A model generated the notes under the pieces. It saw only the letters and a program-made list of their open reading frames with translations. It did no database searches and was not told the DNA's origin. Shown here in pieces: positions 14,085-27,216 of a stretch of DNA of 64,000 nucleotides. Made by a program: the position numbers and the translations under genes. Every line of letters begins with the position of its first letter. The stretch's first letter is position 1. This stretch comes from Rhizophagus clarus (taxonomy: Eukaryota; Glomeromycota; Glomeromycetes; Glomerales; Glomeraceae): the NCBI GenBank assembly GCA_015698045.1, contig BLAL01000054.1, forward strand, positions 682,001 to 746,000, written 5' to 3'.

Positions 14085-15870
14085 GTGAGAGCAAAGATCT
14101 GATAGTTATTGTGTTGCGATTAGAAATTGAAAAATTAAACTCAAGGTAAAAAAAAATGTAAATAGTTAACAATCCACTTCCACATCTTTAACTAAACAGA
14201 TCATTTCTAAAATTGGAATTGATTTTCCATTTGTAAAGAATGTCGCATATGTCTCAGAGCTATGTTGAGTAGTAAAAATTTAGCATTTAATGAAACGTAG
14301 TATAAACCGCGATTTAATATTGTAAATCTAGCCAGTGATGTTTTTAAAATAAGATATAAATCCATCTGAATATGAATAAATATATTCCATTTTGAAACCA
14401 TCTTTAATTACCATTTTTTTCTTAAATTCTATCATTACAAATTAAATACATTGTTACAGTAAATACAAGTTAAATACAAGAATCCTTTACAATATATCAG
14501 TTCCATTAGAAAGAATCTATTAGCATATATCCTAAAATATTTCAAGAAATATTAGAATTTATAAAATTACATAATTTATAACTACGTACCATACAATAAA
14601 AGAAAGCACCATAATAAGTAGATAACTTAAACAATGAAAAAATTAGACTGTAGCATTTAAGAAATTGAACTTGTAATATTTTCTGCAAAACTTCCCATAA
14701 TATTACTCTTTATATATAAAATAAAATTTGTTTTAAGTTCACCATTTTCAAGCCAATAGTTCTTGCTGTAAATAATTTGAACCCAAATTTATTAAAAAGT
14801 CTTTTTGATACTATTAAAATAAATCTAATTTATTATCGTCTTGAGGTGCGTACATTATCCAATTTGAAGCTTATTACTATAATCAATTTTACCCAAGTAT
14901 CTTCACTCAATTAAATATCTTCTTTCTAATTAATATACGATTATATTATTATAATTATAATAATAATATAAAAAAATATATCAATTTTTTTTTTCCAAAA
15001 ATTTTTGTTGGATTTGTACTTCAAATAATGCATGCAATGTATGCACTTTTAAAAATTTAAAAATATTTCTATAAAATAGATGATTTCTAATGATTTTTTA
15101 ATAAATTATAAAAAATCTAATACAAATAAAAAATTTCGTAAATACCAATTTGAAAAAGATCTTATGCTAATTTTTTTTTTTCCAATCCAATCGTAATTAT
15201 AAACACTTTGTGGCATCCTTTTTTTTAAAAAAAATAATAGCTCAGCATTAAATTACTTTAGAAATTTTTTCCTTTTTTTCCTTCCGAAAAAGAAAAAACT
15301 ATCAAATCAGCTTATGCTTCTCATGAATATTTTACAACTTATTATCTATCTTAACCTATGTCATTACCATTATATTCTATAATATTCTTATTATATATAC
15401 TTCTTCGCTTCTTCGATAATTAGTATTGCCGGTAAAAACCCTTCTTTGTGAGTTCCGCGAATATAAAATATAGGATATATTCAAAAGTGGATTTATTATG
15501 CACTATAATTGTGGCTTAATATCGACTATTAGGATCGCCATTCTATGTAAGATATCCGTCAGATGATTTTGCAGGAAATATATCTATATATATACATAAT
15601 AAAATAGATTTTAAAACTTGCACCAAACGTTGGTGTTATAGGCTAAAAACCTTTCTTTCAACAAATAAACTTTTTAGCCAAACAGATAGAAGTTCAGTTC
15701 AGTTCCAAACTACCCTCACCCTAGGTCTCCGGGGAAGGTGATTTTTAATTACGCTAAGGAACGAACAGGTCTCAACCAAATATCAAGACAAATAATCATC
15801 CAAAGACGATCTGGAAATTGAAGGATTTAAAAACGACAAACAAGAAATTTACTTGGACGGTGACGAGAAA
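14085..15870. other. Intergenic region between divergent genes
   Basis: About 1.8 kb separating the starts of the MRG15-GATA gene (minus) and the CK2 beta gene (plus). No gene recognised. The last 200 bp (about 15660-15870) are less AT-rich and probably contain the 5' untranslated exon of the CK2 beta gene. Confidence 0.5.
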
Positions 15871-16929
15871 AGTATATATACCACAAATATAATATATACC
15901 TATGATTTTTTATTTTTTTTTTTAATTTGTTATGGACCGATGTTAATGAAAATTTATTTCTTATCAAACTTTCGTAGTGGATGACCTTACGAGCGGTTCG
16001 GACAGTGATTATGCGAAATACTGGATCGATTGGTTCTTGTCCACTAAAGGAAATGAGTATTTTTGCGAAGTAGATGAAGAATATATACTTGATCGCTTTA
16101 ATTTAACTGGGTTGAACTCTGAAGTTCAACATTATGTTCAAGCACTTGATCTGATAACGGATTCCTTGGGTAGAGTTTCAACAATATCTCTTAATTGAGA
16201 CTACAAAAGATATATCCTTTTTATTAAGACTTTAAAAGTAAATGAGATATTTATAATCTTTTGTTTCGTGAAAAGATAATTTTACTGAAAAGAAGCCGCA
16301 TCACTTTCTATTTTATAGAAGAAGAATTAGATGATGAGATGCGTGAAGCGGTTGAGAAATCCGCTCGTCACTTATACGGTTTGATTCACGCGAGATTTAT
16401 TATTACAAGCAGAGGTTTGGCAAAAATGGTAATATAAAAATTATTAATACTATTATATGTGTTTAACATTATCTTATAATAAATGAGATAGATATTTCTT
16501 GAAATTTTTATGCGAATTTTAACTCTCTCTTCGAAATTATTTATTTAGCTTGAAAAGTACAAGAAAGCAGACTTTGGCCGTTGCCCACGTGTTCTTTGTC
16601 ATAATCAACCTCTTTTACCAGTTGGACTTTCGGATCAACCTTATACAAAGTCCGTTAAATTGTACTGCCCTCGTTGTGAAGACATTTATAATCCTAAATC
16701 TACTAGACATGCAAGTATTGACGGCGCTTACTATGGATCCACCTTTCCCCACATGCTCTTTCAAGTTTATCCACACTTGTTACCTCCCAAAAGTAACGAA
16801 CGATACATTCCCAAGATTTTTGGATTCAAAATTCATGATATCGCCAAACAGCATCGTTGGCAAGATCAGCAAAGGGAGGAACAACAAAGAAGGATTACCG
16901 TGGTTGGTGAAGGAAACGTTAATAGTTAA
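15871..16929 (+). CDS. CKB1: Casein kinase II regulatory (beta) subunit
   Basis: Regulatory subunit of the tetrameric protein kinase CK2. Exons are the final base of a leader exon (A at 15871), 15978-16169, 16319-16428 and 16549-16929. They sum to 684 nt (227 residues). Typical features are [26 protein letters not shown], an acidic loop (EEELDDE), [10 protein letters not shown], a zinc ribbon made by C-x4-C (CPRVLC) and C-x2-C (CPRC), DGAYYG, FPHMLF and GFKIH. No ATG lies in frame at the start of exon 2; the frame opens as TG GAT GAC after a TTTCGTAG acceptor. A donor at 15872 (A|GTATAT) would supply the missing A, so the ATG would be split by the intron. The length and N-terminus then fit fungal CK2 beta. 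A second copy elsewhere in the genome is possible. Confidence 0.9.
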
Positions 16930-17618
16930 ATTCTTATGAAGTTTTTGTTAAATATTGTATAATTTACAATATGAAACATTAGGATAAATTTTATCTTTAT
17001 AATGCGGATAAAAGATGGGTTGGGTGGGTTTTTAAGTATTTCTTTTTGTATTTATGTTGGTTATAGAATGCATTACGGCAATACAGACAAAAGTTGTATT
17101 TGCTGTTTTATAAATTACCATTCCTTTTTTTAATATTACTGTACCTTCTGTCTGTTATTGAATCTATACCTTTTTTTTTTCTTTCCGTTAACGTGTAATA
17201 GATTTGAATTTTAACATTATCATACTTTATAAATTTCCAAAACATTACAAGTTCATTTGTTATTATTGATTCGCTATTATATAAAAGGAAATTGATTGCT
17301 ATTCTTATCGCTTGTGATCGGCATAACATATTTAAGAAATCGTGGCTTTTTGATTTCTTATTTACAGGTTTTTGCTTGCAAGTAATTTTTCATTAAATAT
17401 TTCTTTTCTTTTCTTTAGTGAAGAGGATTTAATCAAGATGGAAAAAGGGTAAATAATTATAATGATAATGAACTATATCAAACAAAAAGCTAACTTTACC
17501 ATGGGATGGGGTAAAAATTTGCAAATATTTTTAAATCATAAAACAAAAAAAAAAAAAAAATCCAACAATTTAAAAAAAATATATTTCTTTTTTTATTTTC
17601 CTTTGAAAATAATTATTT

Positions 17619-17656
<38 letters not shown>

Positions 17657-17846
17657 CATCATTATCAAGTTATTTTTTTTCTATGATTATAAATAGTTGA
17701 TATGCAATGATGTACTATGCAAATTATGTTTTCGACCTCCCTCTCGAAAAAAAAAACTAAGCTACGGTAATAATTATTAAATTCTGTACATATATAAAAT
17801 CAATTATACAAATTATAGTATAGTAAGTAATAATCAGTGATATTAT
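16930..17846. other. Intergenic region between convergent genes
   Basis: The 3' ends of the CK2 beta gene (plus) and the ABCG gene (minus) face each other here. It contains poly-A/poly-T runs and an ATT microsatellite near 17630-17655. No gene is seen. Confidence 0.6.
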
Positions 17847-20155
17847 TTATTCTTTGTTCCTTCGACTATTCTTGCGTAATGAATAATAAGCAAGTACACG
17901 CATTACAATACAGAAACCTAATAATACTATTAGGTTAGCATACCAAGGTAAATCATTTAATCCTTCACTTTCTAGTACAGTGGCACCGGAAATATTTGAC
18001 ATTGGAGCATCAGGTCCTGTATCACACATACTTAATTGTCCAGCAGGTAATTCTCCTGGTTTAGCACATCTGAATTGAGCTTTCGGTGTATCAAATTGAA
18101 TTTGCATAAGCAAACTATACGAGTATTTTACGAATGACTATTAATAGAAATAGAGAATTGTTAATATTTGTTGGGTTTGAAAAAAAAAATTTTCTAATAA
18201 TATATATTGATTAATATGATTTATAACGACTACTTACAAGATATTTTAACCAAAATAAACCAGCCGGTAAATGTTTTATATAAAATCCACCTAACAACAT
18301 AGATGCAAGCATAAATACCATACTAACAGCTATATTTGATAAGAAAAGAATTCAGTTGATTAGATATATATATGATAGCTTTGGAATTGTAAAATTTAAA
18401 AATAATTTAAAATAATACTTACATATACTTTTTTGTACGTTCAATAATGTGGCACCAAAGAAATAACCGATACTCTGAGCAGTTATTGTACCAAGTAAGA
18501 TTACTATTAAATAAGCTACAAATCTACCAAAATCTGGCAATAAATTTGATGCCCAATATACTGGAATAATAAATAACGCAGGATTAAACATAACCAAAGG
18601 TAATTCGGCAATTTGTTTTGATAAGTAATATGATAGTAAACGATAAGATCGTGATTGACGTTCTTTTGATAACATGACTAAATCCAATGGGAAAGATGAT
18701 ATGGATCCAATCATTGGATGGAATGACCAAAATACAGAACAGAAGAAAATCTAATAATAAAAAGTCAGAAATTTAGAATAAATGAAATTGAAAATCAGGA
18801 AAAAAAAAAGTATTTATGATATCTATACTCACACTTCCAACACGATCAAATATGTTACCTTCGGCGAAAGGAATTTGAAGCCAAACTACGAGACAAACTA
18901 TAATCAAAGCAATAGTTTGACATACATCAACTTTTGATAAAATAACCTTTCTACTTTGTTTAAAGGTTCTTTCTGTAAGAATTGAAACTTGTTGGAAAAA
19001 TGTAGCCTCCCAACGACGTCCACTTGTAACTGGAGCATTTAATATGGTATTGCTTAATTGATTATCAGTACGTGATCTACGAGAATACTGTTCGACCATT
19101 TTTTTTCCGGTTGGATCATCACGAATTTTATGGGCGTATGCATTTAATAATTTTTTCTTGGTTGTATTATCGTTCAAAAGTTCCACTAAAAAAAAAAAAA
19201 AATAAATAAATAAATAAATTAATATTTAAATTAAAAATATATAAACGTAAATGTTTATAATAAAATAATACATACATATATAATCAGCAGGATTGAAATT
19301 AGGGTGACATTTAAATCCTTGATCAGCGAGGTAATCCACCACATCGGCTCTTTCACCAAAATATACCATTTGACCATCAGCCATCAACATTAATTTATCG
19401 AAAGATTCAAATACTTGAGATGAAGGTTGATGGATAACCATAATAATAGTTTTCTTTTGTTTAACAGCGAATTCTTTAAGAATTTTTGTAAGCTCAAGAG
19501 CCAGTGAAGAATCTAATAATGAAATTTAAAGTAAGAAATTAGGAAAAAAAAAATGAAGCGAATATTTTTTAAAGTTATATTTTCTAGACTACTCACCTAA
19601 ACCAGATGTTGGTTCGTCTAGTAAAATGACACTTGGATCCGTTAATAGTTCAGATGCAATATTGGTTCGTTTTCTTTCTCCACCTGATACACCACGAGTT
19701 CTATGATCTCCTATTATCGTATTGGCACATTTTGTCAAATTCAATAATGCCATAGTGTTTTCGACTTGTTTTAATTTATCACGTCGTGACATTTCACGTG
19801 GAAGACGTAATCGAGCCTATTAAATTGTGAACAAAAAAAAGAATTTATTTAAAATATATGTAAAAAAAGTACCGACATAAGGGCGCAGCAACTGATTGCG
19901 CAGTAAAGTTACTTACAGTGAAACTGAGGGTCTCCTTTACAGTTAAATGAGGGAAAAAGATATCATCTTGAGTACAATAAGCAACAAATCTCTTTGCACT
20001 CTTTGTTGGTTTATGACCATTTAAAGTTACTGTCCCTTGAACTCCTTTACTTCCAACGCGATCGCCAAGAAGATTTAACAAAGTAGTTTTGCCACAACCG
20101 GAAGGTCCCATAATCGCGAGAACCTCACCTTTTAAATTACGTAAGATTATTTATT

Positions 20156-20190
<35 letters not shown>

Positions 20191-20663
20191 ACACATAAAA
20201 ATTCAACTAAAATTACCTGGATTGGCACAACCATGGATATTTTCTATTATCGTTTGTAAGTTTTTACCAGTTTCTAAGTTAGAATCGGATTTTCCAAATT
20301 TATTTAACCAGGATTTTTTATGATCAATGGGTATAGAGTAATTTATTCCATGCCATTCTACGTAAACAGGATTCTTCGCGGATGTTGACCCCTTTTCAGT
20401 ACTCTGTATTAATTCTGTCCTCTTAGCTGATCTTTTTAATTGAGCCATGGGATCATTAATATCATCACTTCCTTCGAACTTTGTCTTTAAAAAGAAGAAA
20501 AGAAAGGATTGTTAATTTTCTCTATTTTATTTACACACATTTTTTTTTTTTAAAAAAAAATGATAATAAATACCAATGTTTTTTCATTTGACAAAGAACT
20601 TGAACTAGAATCAATTTCAGTTTCGGTAATCGTAACAATTTGATCGTTTTCAATTTGGTCCAT
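17847..20663 (-). CDS. ABCG (White-type) half ABC transporter
   Basis: Membrane ATPase of the ABCG half-transporter type, expected to dimerise and export lipids, sterols or small hydrophobic compounds; the substrate is unknown. Nine exons: 20574-20663, 20217-20484, 19917-20128, 19597-19816, 19276-19512, 18833-19185, 18423-18750, 18238-18329, 17847-18137. They sum to 2091 nt (696 residues). The nucleotide-binding domain comes first: Walker A GPSGCGKTT (127-135), Q-loop YCTQDD, signature VSGGERKR, Walker B VILLDEPTSGLD and H-loop VIHQPSSQ. The transmembrane half follows, with hydrophobic segments such as TIALIIVCLVVWLQI, FVAYLIVILLGTITA and LIVLLGFCIVM, and a Cys-bearing loop (FRCAKPGE, SMCDTG) before the last helix. 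NBD-TMD order and length match half transporters, not the PDR full-length type. The N-terminus is acidic and Ser-rich. Confidence 0.9.
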
Positions 20664-22499
20664 TAGAATTTTATTTATTTATTTATTTTTTGAATAGATG
20701 GTTTTTTTAATTAGAGGGAGATTTTTTTTTTTTATAATATTAGGAAAAAAAAAAATAAATAAATAAAATAAAATAAATAAATAAAATTAACGTCCTAGGA
20801 AAATTACACCTCCTTATATATTTTTTGAATTTATAAAAAAATCCATTTTTTTTTTTATTTTGGAGAAAAGACAATAAGTAACACACGGGAAAATGATTCA
20901 CCATCCGTAGCACATTTTGATTAAGGGATCTAATCCGTCAAAAAAAAAAAAAAAGATTTACTGTAATAGTATAAATAATATGTACACTGAGAAGGAATTA
21001 AGGAATTTAAAATAAATATTCATTATTTTGGAGTTGGGGGCAAATATAAATTTCCGGTGTAAAATTTAAATTAATTGTACGACAAATAAGTAAACATTAC
21101 CAAACTTAGAATTGTTTATTTTTTATATAAAATTTATTGTAAAAAAAATTCTCAAATTATCGGAAAAATTATACCCGAATAGATTCTATCTAGATAATAA
21201 ATTTATCAATCGATCATATTAACGTCATTAAAGACCATTCAAAGCCTTCAAACCGCAGAAATATTTTCTAATATGACTGACACATGTATAATTAATTGAT
21301 ACAATGGTACTAAATTTGATAAATTTGAATAAAAAAACAAACGATTGGATTTTACATCATAGTTTCCATATAACGAATGATGCTCACAGAATTAAAGGCG
21401 TAGTAATACGCCAATCCCGCAGCATGGATCATTACGCGTCATTTTCTCTAAATAGGAGAAATACTGCGTAAATGGAATTCGGATAAAATTTTTTCTTACA
21501 ATAGAATGTTTCGGCTAAAACAAGCCGCAAAATGAACCCTTTAAAAATTTTACTAATACCAATTTAGATTTTTTTTCTTTTAAATCAAATAACCAAAAAT
21601 GACAAATCATTCATGTGGAGAATTGAAATCCGGGATGTTACATTTTTTGTAATTTACACCAAGCATAGCATATATGAATAAAATGAAGGTATGAGGATTT
21701 CGTATCGTGTAATATCGCAAATCGCGAATACATAAAAGCTGAGAGATTTTAAAATTTTGATTCAATAGGTTTTGCGCAGTATTACGTATTAACGTCCTTG
21801 ACAAAACTTTGTTGGATTTCGTCTTAAATCGTATGTCGATGCATGATTGAGATTACATCCTGCATACTTGTTATCAATCATGAAAAAGGAGGTATACATA
21901 TATCCATATTTGTATATATATTGTATATAATAAATATTTGTGTATTTACACGCACACATATTTGTGTATATACAACTCTTTATATGTACATATATTGTAT
22001 TCTTTATATAAACGGTAAATTATTTTGCTCTTCCGATCCGATGCTACAATTTATGCGTGTACTTTGTCAATGATGTACGAATTAAATCGAATTCTTTTGG
22101 TTTTTTTCCATTTTTCTTTTTATTTTATTTTATTTTTTATCTGATAAACTAGCGTTTTACGTAAGTATAACGAAATTTTGACATGTTTTCGCGACTTTCT
22201 TTATTTAATCTTAGTTCAAACCTTAACTTCAACAAATAATAAACTGCGCTAAAATTTGATTATTAATTATTTTTTGTTCGATTTTTTTCGGCAGATTTCC
22301 ACTAATTTATCCGATCGGGATATTTTTTAAATGTTATTTTTCCATTTTTGGATTAATTATCGCGAAATTTTTGATTTCTAAGCAATGTTTTTTTTATTGA
22401 TTGCGCAATTAAATGGTTAAATAACAAGAAAATTAATTAAAGAAAACAATAATATATAATTATTACTTCTAATAATTTTTTCTAAGATGATTTGTCTAG
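20664..22499. other. Intergenic region
   Basis: Promoter side of the ABCG gene, with TTTA/TAAA tetranucleotide runs (about 20680-20790) and poly-T stretches. From about 20840 to 22500 I see no gene, only short chance ORFs. A TA/TG-rich microsatellite lies near 21893-22000. Confidence 0.5.
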
Positions 22500-23660
22500 T
22501 TATACTAGTTATATGAAGTAATTTACCATTCTCGTCCCACAATTCTCCATCTACCGTTCATTACAAACCTAGATCTAAAAGTTGATGCTATCCATTAATC
22601 TTTTGGTAAAGTCTTGAACTGTATTTCAAGTGTTAAAGTAGCGTACCAAAAGTCTCTCCCTTCAATACTTCTTTTCCATTATAACTTGGAAGTGCCGGGA
22701 AAAAATAAATCGTTAAATAAACTTTAAAAAAAAAAATGGTAAGTGATTTTCATACTTTTTTTTAAGAAAAAGAATTCTGTAAAGAAATTACCCTAATGAA
22801 ATAATATCTAATGTTCTATTATCATTGAATTTTGACCATTGTTTGATTTCAGCTCTCTTTAAATTTTTGGTCGGTATATCCAAGTATACTTTAACATGAT
22901 TGCTCAAAGTAGTAATTTCAGGAGGAACAAGAAATTCACAATTCGATTTGTTTGCCATTGGAGTTACATCGAACAAAAGTGATGAAATTCCTCTTTCTCT
23001 ATTTAAATCACAAATATTACTGTAGCGAGAATTCTTTTTAATATATGACCTTCATTCTTTTATAAAAAAGATGATAAAAGTATGAAAACTTTTTTTACAA
23101 ATTTTTTTAAGATTTGGTTTTTTTTTTTTTACAAATTTTTCAATTTTTACACAATTTATAAAATCTTTACCGGTTGTTTAAATACAGCACGCGCAATCGA
23201 AAGTCTTTTTCCTGGTTTAATATCATCAATTTCAATTACGCATGGTCCTGGCAAACTTCTATTAAATGTGAAGTGGGTGTGGATGAATATTTTAAAAATG
23301 GTGCGTGGATGCATTTAAAATCATTGAAATCAAATATAAATGTCAATGAATCATTACTACGCCACAATCATAATTCAGTACCTCCATCTTATATATATAT
23401 TTATCACAATATCCGCTATATAAGTTAACTCCATTTACATTTCCTTTATATTTTATTTTAATAGCTTCGTCAAAAGCAAACGAAGAAATTTCTTTTATTT
23501 CCAGTTCTTTAAAGAAATATTAAAAAAAGGTTAACTATTGTGTATTTATTTATTTTTTACCATTTGTACGGTTGCAAAAATTACTGATATTATTTTATAT
23601 TTACAGTAACTTGCTTCTTCTTTTTATAAAGAAATTGGCTTTAAATTACTAAATGAGAAG
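22500..23660 (-). pseudogene. Broken or unrecognised multi-exon gene
   Basis: On the minus strand, several exon-like pieces with plausible splice sites share coding character. One at about 23410-23590 includes a clean junction giving NELEIKEISSFAFDEA. One at about 23172-23260 (CVIEIDDIKPGKRLSIARAV) ends at a GTAAAG donor. One at about 22790-23025 (ERGISSLLFDVTP, FLVPPEITTLSNHVKVYLDI) ends at a GTAATT donor. Between the first two, the likely frame changes twice. Downstream, the pieces FPALPSYNGKEVLKGE, RDFWYATLTLEIQF and NGRWRIVGREW are split by a frameshift and in-frame TAA codons. I do not recognise the family; alternating hydrophobic stretches suggest beta strands. It is probably a decayed gene, but wrong splice choices could also produce this picture. 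Confidence 0.45.
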
Positions 23661-24939
23661 AACGATATTTTGTATAACCATAGATCAAGGTTTTTTTGAT
23701 TCATCATAACAAACTACCAATTTATTTGTAGGTATGCCTGGTAAGCGGTACGGCAATGGAAGTCATGCGACTTTGCTGCATAATCGTGCCACTACTTAAC
23801 ATTACTCTACAAAGGTTCTATAATTTGTAACATATTTTTTTTTGATTCGTCAAGAAAATAACAAATATTTGCAATCTGCTGGTTAATAATACTGAAATTT
23901 TCAAATAACGATTGTATTTCGCGATATAAAGTTTAACATTTCCAACACATTTAACTGTTATAACTATTTGTGATGGAATTTCTTAAGAATATCAGAATAT
24001 TCTGCTGGATTATTTTCAGTTAGTATTTATTACCCTCAAACAATGATAATTATTAACTGAACAAATTTTTAATGTTAATTAACCTTAATAAATTAGCAAA
24101 CGATATAAGTAAAGGATTGACGCTTAAAGAAACGGAAGTTATTTTACGAATTTTTACGGATATCTTTTCCAGTCCGATCATAGTATTACTAATTTAGTTA
24201 TGTGGCAAAATTACTATGCGGTTTAATACCAGCGTGGGTAAATAATAACTAGTAAGTAAATCAAGTAGAGATCAAGTTGATCAAGTTTTCCAAAATTCCA
24301 ATTTCAGGTTTATCGGTTTTATCTCCATGAGTACTAATTAAATATTGTGATATGATTTCGTAATGTCAAAAAATTTGGTAAAGTATTGAAATGAATGAAA
24401 ATCCTTACAAGGTTCATTGACATTTAATTTTGCGATCCAGATAGAAAATTTGGTATCACCATTTAAAAAAAAAATCCACGAAAAAAAACCGGCAAAAAAT
24501 TGGTTAAGGTTTAGTTTATCACGTTTTTAACAAATAATATTCTTAATGTAACCAGAATACAAGGGAGTTAATGTTTTTGTTTTTTATTTATCTATCTACT
24601 TTCATTTCAATGGTGGATTTTATTATTTGTTATCTTCGATAGGTTAACATATTGGATAATTGAAAAGAAAACAATTGATAATAAAATTTTTTTTTTTTTT
24701 TTTTTTGTGTAAATGGTGATTTCCGTTGGTGTGACATTTTATTTTTAAATATGGTAAATTAACAAAAAAAATTTTTTTTTTTATTTTTAATATACTGTAT
24801 ATGTATGTATGTGTGTATACGATTTAACTAAATAAATAAATTAACTCCGGTTCGTTTAGAAATAAAGTTAAAATTTTTTTTTTTTTTTTTTTTTTTCTAT
24901 TCCCACTCCCATTTAATAATAAATCTATTATTAATATAA
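23661..24939. other. Intergenic region
   Basis: No gene seen. It is AT-rich, with poly-T at about 24689-24706 and 24875-24896 just downstream of the Kelch gene. Confidence 0.5.
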
Positions 24940-26430
24940 TTATTTTCTTCCATATGTTAATTCTAAATCACTTGGTATAGGTATTATATTTTCACTATTA
25001 CTTGGAGTTGGAATAGCTTTTTCATATATACCTTTACCAGTCTTACGTCTTCTTACATAATAGAAAATACTTAATGATATAATACAAATAATACCTATAA
25101 CACCAATTACGACACCAACTATAACTCCAGGATTTATATTATTATTATTATTTTTTTTATTATTATTAGAATTATCATTATATTGTGTTGAATTTGAATC
25201 TGTTGGTAATGATGTCGTTTGGGGAGGTATGACAGCATTAGGATCAAAATAATTCGTCCAAACATAATTTGAAGAATTGCCAATATCAAGTAAAAGTACA
25301 TCACTTTCACTATTACTTCTATAACTAAAATCTAAATCTGATCCAGAACCTAAGGAAAAGAATATTGTAAATGGAAATAAATGAAATAAATAAATAAATA
25401 AATAAAAATAAAATTTTAATTTTCACTTACCAAATGCTATAACCATATATTTTCCAATTACATTGGCACTATGATCAAAACGTTTTATGGTGGGATTTTT
25501 TCCTGAAACATTTGGTTCATACCAATTAAAAGTTCTAGTATCCAGTACATATAGAAGTTTATTGCCACTATTTAAACCACCAAAAACAATTATTCTAAAA
25601 CCATCCAATCCAAGAACAGAAGATGTACCATGATCCCCGGCTGGAATATCCCCGGTAGTGGGTTGTGGTTTCCAAGTATTATCAGTTGTATTATATAAAT
25701 ATACTATACGAAAATTATCCGTATCGGCTCTGCCATCAGACGTTTTTCCACCCATGTAAACTATTATACCATTTGGTAATAAAGTAGCGGAATATTCAAG
25801 TCTTGATATATCAGCATCTTTTACTACACATGAGAAATTTATAGTATCAAAAACTATTATTCCACCTTGATTACGAGTTACACCTTGAAGAGTGACAAAA
25901 GAAAATCCTGTAAGTAAATGTATTTTACCATTATAATCAGTAATAGGTCTTATTTGATTTCTACCAATAGGTCTATCACCTAATATAGATTGTTGAAATA
26001 TTGAATGCCATAAATTATCTTTTGTACTAAAAGTTAAAACTGGTGGTAAAGTTTTATCTCTTTCATTATTTATAAAATATATTGTATCATTATTTACACC
26101 TCCAATACTTGCTGACACACCACCAGTAATTATACTAGATAAAAAATTTAAAGGAAGATCTTTTTCATTATTTGGTATTGGAGTCCATGGTAAACTTGAA
26201 GTATCAAAAGGTTTTGATACGTCAAGATAAAAAAATCTATCATCTGGATTTAAATTATATTCACTTTCTATCGTAGAATTAGGTGCAGGAGCATGGAATC
26301 CTCCAAAAATATAAAGTTTTTTATCGATAAGAACTGTGTCATGTAATGTTCGAACTGTAGGTGTTAACTGAGATTTTACTATCGTTAAAATTTGAAGTAA
26401 TAACAGTATATATTTGAACATTTTTATCAA
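24940..26430 (-). CDS. Membrane-anchored Kelch-repeat protein
   Basis: Predicted type I membrane protein with an extracytoplasmic Kelch beta-propeller. Exons 25431-26430 and 24940-25349 total 1410 nt (469 residues). Residues 1-21 are a signal peptide (hydrophobic core YILLLLQILTIV). Kelch-type repeats follow, with blades such as HDTVLIDKKLYIFGG, GGVSASIGGVNNDTIYFI, YSATLLPNGIIVYMGG, SSVLGLDGFRIIVFGG and HSANVIGKYMVIAFG. An Asn/Ser-rich stalk (about 380-407) leads to one transmembrane helix (about 408-431), a YYVRRRK stop-transfer signal and a short cytosolic tail. The galactose-oxidase catalytic Tyr-Cys pair cannot be identified, so an enzyme role is not claimed. Secreted or anchored Kelch proteins are plausible surface or adhesion factors. 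A second Met at codon 4 could also be the start. Confidence 0.85.
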
Positions 26431-27216
26431 AGGACGGAAGAAAAAAAAAAAAAATTTGTTTGAAAAAAGTTTTAAAATTTCATTTTAATAAAAATATATT
26501 TTAGACTCTTCGGATTTACTATTTTTAGAGAAAGGTTTTAAACTATATTTGAAAGTATGTCGGACTTACAATATCTTTTCAATATAAGTTAATGGTTTTA
26601 AAACAGCAAACTTGGGAAACTGAAACTACATTCAAATCACATGACCTATCCTGAAACGTAATGAAATTACACAAAATTTAAAATAATATTTTTTTTGACT
26701 CATAAAGAAAATCTTTAAATTTATATAATTGGATATACGTTTACTTATAAGGAATTTTTTTTTTAAGGGTCTTCCACACAGTGCTAATTATGCAATTGTA
26801 TGTAGGATACATGTTTCATCTTTGTTTTTTGAAGATTTTACTGCGGGTTCCTTATGAATTGTTATTTTACCGAAAGGAATTTTGTCGAAAAAGTTTTTTG
26901 TGAATGATTATTTACTGAGAAGGTTTGTTATGAATTACGAGATTTAGAGATGTCAATTTTTACTATCACGTATTACCACGTATTATACATTTATCATTAC
27001 GTATCACTACGTATTATATGAGATTTAATTATGTATCATCACGTATTAATCACGTATTATTTTTATTAAAAAAAAAAAAAAAAAAAGGAAAGGAAAAAGG
27101 AAAAGAAAAGTGTACAAAAATTGATCTAAGAAAAAAAGAATTCAAAAAAGTTCGGAATTAATACAATTTATTTACATCGTAAAAGAATTTTCTAAAAATA
27201 AAAGTTTTTTTTTTTT
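26431..27216. other. Intergenic region with a CACGTATTA repeat
   Basis: Upstream region of the Kelch gene and 3' side of the next gene. About 26966-27062 carries a degenerate repeat of ATCACGTATTA-like units. No gene is seen. Confidence 0.5.
26966..27062. repeat. Degenerate ATCACGTATTA tandem repeat
   Basis: At least six imperfect copies of a (T/A)(C/T)ACGTATTA-like unit in about 100 bp, each containing ACGTA or a one-base variant. Confidence 0.6.

Noticed and set aside
15977-15979. GTG as start codon of CK2 beta
   Set aside because: The G belongs to the intron acceptor (TAG). A spliced A|TG explains the frame better than non-AUG initiation.
17462-17686. 74-codon ORF ending in poly-Tyr
   Set aside because: Created by poly-A, poly-T and an ATT microsatellite between convergent genes.
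24940-26430. Galactose oxidase enzyme
   Set aside because: Kelch blades are present, but the catalytic Tyr-Cys cofactor and copper ligands could not be identified, so only a Kelch protein is called.
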